From positions 1-6,807 of the forward strand of contig JAICWZ010000105.1 in NCBI GenBank assembly GCA_025966355.1: DNA of 6,807 nt, read 5' to 3'. Made by a program: the position numbers and the translations under genes. Positions 5,901 to 6,807 of this stretch are shown here, piece by piece. Source of the DNA: Thermomicrobiaceae bacterium (GTDB taxonomy: Bacteria; Chloroflexota; Chloroflexia; Thermomicrobiales; Thermomicrobiaceae). The notes under the pieces are model-generated. The model had not been told where the DNA came from, ran no database searches, and saw only the letters and a program-made list of their open reading frames with translations. Every line of letters begins with the position of its first letter. Within the stretch, counting starts at the first letter, position 1.

Positions 5901-6807
5901 TCGAACGTCGGATCGGCCGCCACATAGCCGACCGAGCTCAGCTCGATGACATCGCCGGCCGCGATTCCCGTAATGATGTTGCCGGGAACGCCCGCGTTCC
6001 GGTCCAGCAGCTCACCACCGCCGCCACTGCCAGCGAACTGGATGGTGCCGCTGACGATGGCGCCCTGATCGAGGACGAGCTCGCCGCCGGAAATGACCGC
6101 GCTGGAGATCACCCCGCCGCTCTGCACCTCCTCGGTGCCGCCACTGCCGGCAATGCTGCCGATCGCGGTACCGCCCGAGGCAATCGTGTCCGTGCCGCCG
6201 GAGACCACAAGCGAGCCACTGGCCACGCCACCGGCTTCGACGATTTCCGCCGCGCCGCTGCCGATCACCGTGCCGTTCCAGTCAACGCCGCCCGTGACTG
6301 AAAGCGTGACGCCGCTTCCGAGAATCGTCCCGTCGATCTCGCTGCCGTTATCGGCATTGAGCACGCCGCCGCTATCGAGGATCGTGCCGCTGGCGATGCC
6401 ACCGGCCAGCACGTGTTCCGAGCCGCCGCTCAGCAGCGTCGCTCCCGACGCCAGGCCACCCTCGGAGACGGTCAGAATGCCGCCGCTGGAAACGATCGTC
6501 GAACTGTCGCGACCGCCCGAGAGCACCGTCTCCGTGCCGCCGCTGAGGGTGGTCTCGAATGCGTTGCCACCGGAGAATACAACCTCGGTACCACCGCTGG
6601 TGACGAACGCGGCGACGGCAGAGCCGTAGACGTCAACCACGCCACCGCTGGCCACCTGAGACGCGCTTGCCGTGCCGCCGAAACTGATGGTCAAGCCCCC
6701 GGTTCCGGCATTGCCGCTGAGGAGAGTGTTTTCGGCCAGACCGCCGAACTCGACGGCCATCGTGCCGCTGCCGAGCACTTCGGATCCGCTATCGAGTCCT
6801 CCCGAGA
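2591..6807 (-). CDS. Giant AIDA-type repeat adhesin with C-terminal Hint domain (5' end beyond window)
   Basis: The frame is open to the right edge and still reads repeat sequence there, so this is a 3' portion of 1404 complete codons; a GTG at 6778 is internal. Residues below count from codon 6805-6803. Residues 1-261 and 353-1001 are Gly/Ser/Thr-rich repeats of the form SGGtasgttvxsGGxxxV, as in AIDA-type adhesin passengers. Residues 262-352 and 1002-1102 are related beta-modules (motifs GDVIELSSVGY and DKIDLASLGF). A Hint_2-type domain follows at about 1107-1247, opening with CYCPGT (Cys1107) and containing SPHHAM (His1185-His1186) and YFHIELDSHDILVVEG. The last 100 or so residues hold a separate extension. 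The protein ends in SELSA, without a beta-barrel or terminal Phe, so type V secretion is unlikely. Hint domains of this class are thought to cleave or link the upstream chain at the Cys; the activity here is inferred. The function is probably a surface or secreted adhesin. The next gene on the strand, fkbM, starts about 500 bases downstream. Confidence 0.9.
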   Translation of the reverse strand, partial: SGGLDSGSEVLGSGTMAVEFGGLAENTLLSGNAGTGGLTISFGGTASASQVASGGVVDVYGSAVAAFVTSGGTEVVFSGGNAFETTLSGGTETVLSGGRDSSTIVSSGGILTVSEGGLASGATLLSGGSEHVLAGGIASGTILDSGGVLNADNGSEIDGTILGSGVTLSVTGGVDWNGTVIGSGAAEIVEAGGVASGSLVVSGGTDTIASGGTAIGSIAGSGGTEEVQSGGVISSAVISGGELVLDQGAIVSGTIQFAGSGGGGELLDRNAGVPGNIITGIAAGDVIELSSVGYVAADPTFDASTNTLTISGTGGQTYVLQFDPNQYFLGETFKTSAGVGSSTDVYLVQTPISSSVTIPDGKTTYGVIVASGGSLNVGSNGTASGTNVSSGGTLNVTSGGVVSGGTVDSGGTISVGSGGSAAGATVSDGGHQVVDSGGTASNTLLTDPGSQTVSAGGSSTNAFISGGVQFVYGVADNTSVTSGVDSASSSFIGYQYVESGGVANGTLVSAGGEMIVSSSGLASGAIISNGGLALIEAGGTASSTTISFGGSEIVSGRDFDATVSNGGNFTVFGGGVASNTAVLSGGSATIMTGGTENSGTVNGSGALTVSSGGSTVSMMLIGGGLVNGSAVLAQEFLSGGAATGTTISSTGRLNVLAGGVATDTNVSGTQFGSGLNGGLFVKVGGSASNTTIGSGGIEAVSSGGTDSGATVLAGGLLVVSSGGTASGTTIDNGGVANVLGGGTLVGATVEAGGSEIVHGLASATSLGGLETVFGTERGAVVFAGGELDVQSGGAAHFIAISGGTVSVFAGGTLDHSTIFNGGELDVAGEVLSNVAINAGATENVLSGGVIGGSVDSGTDVSGTLNIESGGSASFMTVASGGELKVAGTVTSDVAVLSGGLDLILSGGVQTGVNNSGTGVGGTVSVTSGGEFDHFAVSRGGAVIVDNGGVVHDFVVSNGGTLDLAGTLTGNATVADGGTMDVSAGATISAGTTIFAGGIALGVGSTFTTDAFGLAGSGTELTMSGTPTELSDFVISGFGTSDKIDLASLGFVSSATADLLSGGVVHITDGATQFDLHLNPSDLVSPEYFHLADDGSGGTVITEDSAPCYCPGTLILTDRGEVNVEDLAIGDLVVTGSGVHRPIKWIGRRSYGGRFVMGRKDILPICFKAGSLGHNLPRRDLWISPHHAMYLNGHLIEARHLVNGVSVLQAERVEGVSYFHIELDSHDILVVEGALSESFVDDDSRNMFHNAAEYARLYPEARMSPAQAFYCAPRPDDGFELEAIRRRIDARAGLRHDSDEAADRLRGFVDVIDAQSIEGWAQSIEHPNVPVCLDVIWYGQLIGQVLANEYREDLKDAGIGSGFQGFRFALPPRRRGQPGSIEVRRSRDGVRLKGVWRIARSELSA
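3060..3487 (-). other. Hint (hedgehog/intein-type) domain of the adhesin
   Basis: Residues about 1107-1247. The domain opens at Cys1107 (codon 3485-3487) in APCYCPGTLILTDRGEV, continues through VEDLAIGDLVVTGSG and RPIKWIGRRSY, then RRDLWISPHHAMYLNGHLIE, and closes near DDDSRNMF. These are hallmark blocks of the bacterial Hint_2 family, which often ends large alphaproteobacterial repeat proteins. The first Cys is the expected nucleophile for an N-to-S acyl shift, and the SPHHA histidines are candidate assisting residues. The bond expected to be activated lies between Pro1106 and Cys1107. Activity is inferred from the family. Confidence 0.85.
3803..5749 (-). repeat. Second AIDA-type coding repeat array
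   Basis: About 650 residues of roughly 19-20-residue units, near 33 by length, each with paired GG turns and alternating small hydrophobic and Ser/Thr residues (for example GGTASGTTIDNGGVANVLGG). On the plus strand this appears as a GCCGCC-type motif recurring every 57-60 bases. The units are diverged, and a few are expanded, such as the stretch with VSGTQFGSGLNGGLFVKVGG. The array is predicted to fold as a right-handed beta-solenoid. It is bounded on the 5' side by the sequence SVTIPDGKTTYGVIV and on the 3' side by the pre-Hint module. Confidence 0.85.
3986..4339 (-). repeat. Two tandem 177-bp (59-residue) higher-order repeats inside the second array
   Basis: Residues coded by 4339-4163 begin ELDVAGEVLSNV and those coded by 4162-3986 begin ELKVAGTVTSDV. 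The two 59-residue blocks align without a gap and share about 28 identical positions by hand count, including a shared odd segment (GGVIGGSVDSGTDVSGT against GGVQTGVNNSGTGVGGT) that breaks the normal 19-20-residue period. This indicates a segmental duplication spanning three basic repeat units. Confidence 0.75.
5750..6021 (-). other. Internal beta-module between the two repeat arrays
   Basis: Residues 262-352 of the visible adhesin lack the GG repeat. They contain NIITGIAAGDVIELSSVGY, a TFDASTNTLTISGTGGQTY strand pair, and LQFDPNQYFLGETFKTSAG. The order of elements (GxxxGDxIxLsslGy, a Thr-rich hairpin, then LxxDPxxxxxxxF) matches the module just before the Hint domain at 3486-3802, which has GFGTSDKIDLASLGF and LHLNPSDLVSPEYFHLAD. 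It also resembles the capping segments of serralysin/RTX C-termini. It is probably a solenoid cap or spacer. Confidence 0.65.
6022..6807 (-). repeat. First AIDA-type coding repeat array (continues beyond right edge)
   Basis: About 261 residues of the same repeat class, near 13 units by length, running off the window. Examples of units are GGTETVLSGGRDSSTIVSSG and GGTDTIASGGTAIGSIAGSG. The array stops at GGELVLDQGAIVSGTIQFAG and gives way to the first beta-module. The periodicity is protein-level, with no conserved DNA spacer structure. Confidence 0.85.

Noticed and set aside
6093..6629. Plus-strand frame of 178 codons opposite the first array
   Set aside because: Same cause: a complementary-strand shadow of the Gly/Ser repeats with no domain of its own.
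6776..6778. GTG as the start codon of the adhesin
   Set aside because: The frame is open upstream to the window edge and still codes repeat sequence (SGGLDSGSE), and no ribosome binding site fits. The real start is outside the window.
3803..6807. CRISPR-like or satellite array suggested by the regular 57-60-base GCCGCC motif
   Set aside because: Units vary in length and sequence, there are no constant repeats with unique spacers, and one reading frame runs through the whole stretch.

Overview
The window looks like an accessory region of an alphaproteobacterial chromosome or large plasmid. A Rhizobiales (Bradyrhizobium- or Methylobacterium-like) or Acetobacteraceae host fits best. The reasons are a very long Gly/Ser/Thr repeat protein ending in an alphaproteobacterial-type Hint domain, an FkbM-family methyltransferase, a haemolysin-type (RTX-like) secreted protein, and G+C-rich codon use. 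The genus is inference; no rRNA, tRNA or housekeeping gene is present to fix it.

All three recognisable genes are on the minus strand, so they are transcribed from right to left. (1) 2591-6807 is the 3' part of a giant repeat adhesin; its start lies beyond the right edge. It carries two arrays of about 19-20-residue AIDA-type repeats separated by a beta-module, then a second copy of that module, then a Hint autoprocessing-type domain and a C-terminal extension. No outer-membrane beta-barrel follows, so it is not a classical autotransporter. (2) 1362-2093 is a complete FkbM-type SAM-dependent methyltransferase. (3) 1-738 is the 5' part of an RTX-like protein that runs off the left edge.

Two long intergenic stretches separate these genes. 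2094-2590 holds a stem-loop at the end of the adhesin gene, with the stop codon in its loop, and a coding-looking plus-strand fragment without a start. 739-1361 holds a coding-looking but apparently frameshifted minus-strand remnant, an 18-codon small ORF with a good Shine-Dalgarno sequence, and the ribosome binding site of the RTX-like gene. The fragments on both sides of fkbM suggest a rearranged region.

Base composition differs between the parts. Sampled lines of the adhesin are about 67-70% G+C (4861-4920 is 42/60), whereas fkbM and the left gene are near 45-60% (1441-1500 is 27/60). A working picture, which is inference, is a surface or secreted-protein locus: two large secreted repeat proteins, with a methyltransferase between them that could modify a glycan on the cell surface or on the Ser/Thr-rich adhesin. 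No secretion machinery, CRISPR array, tRNA or complete mobile element is visible.
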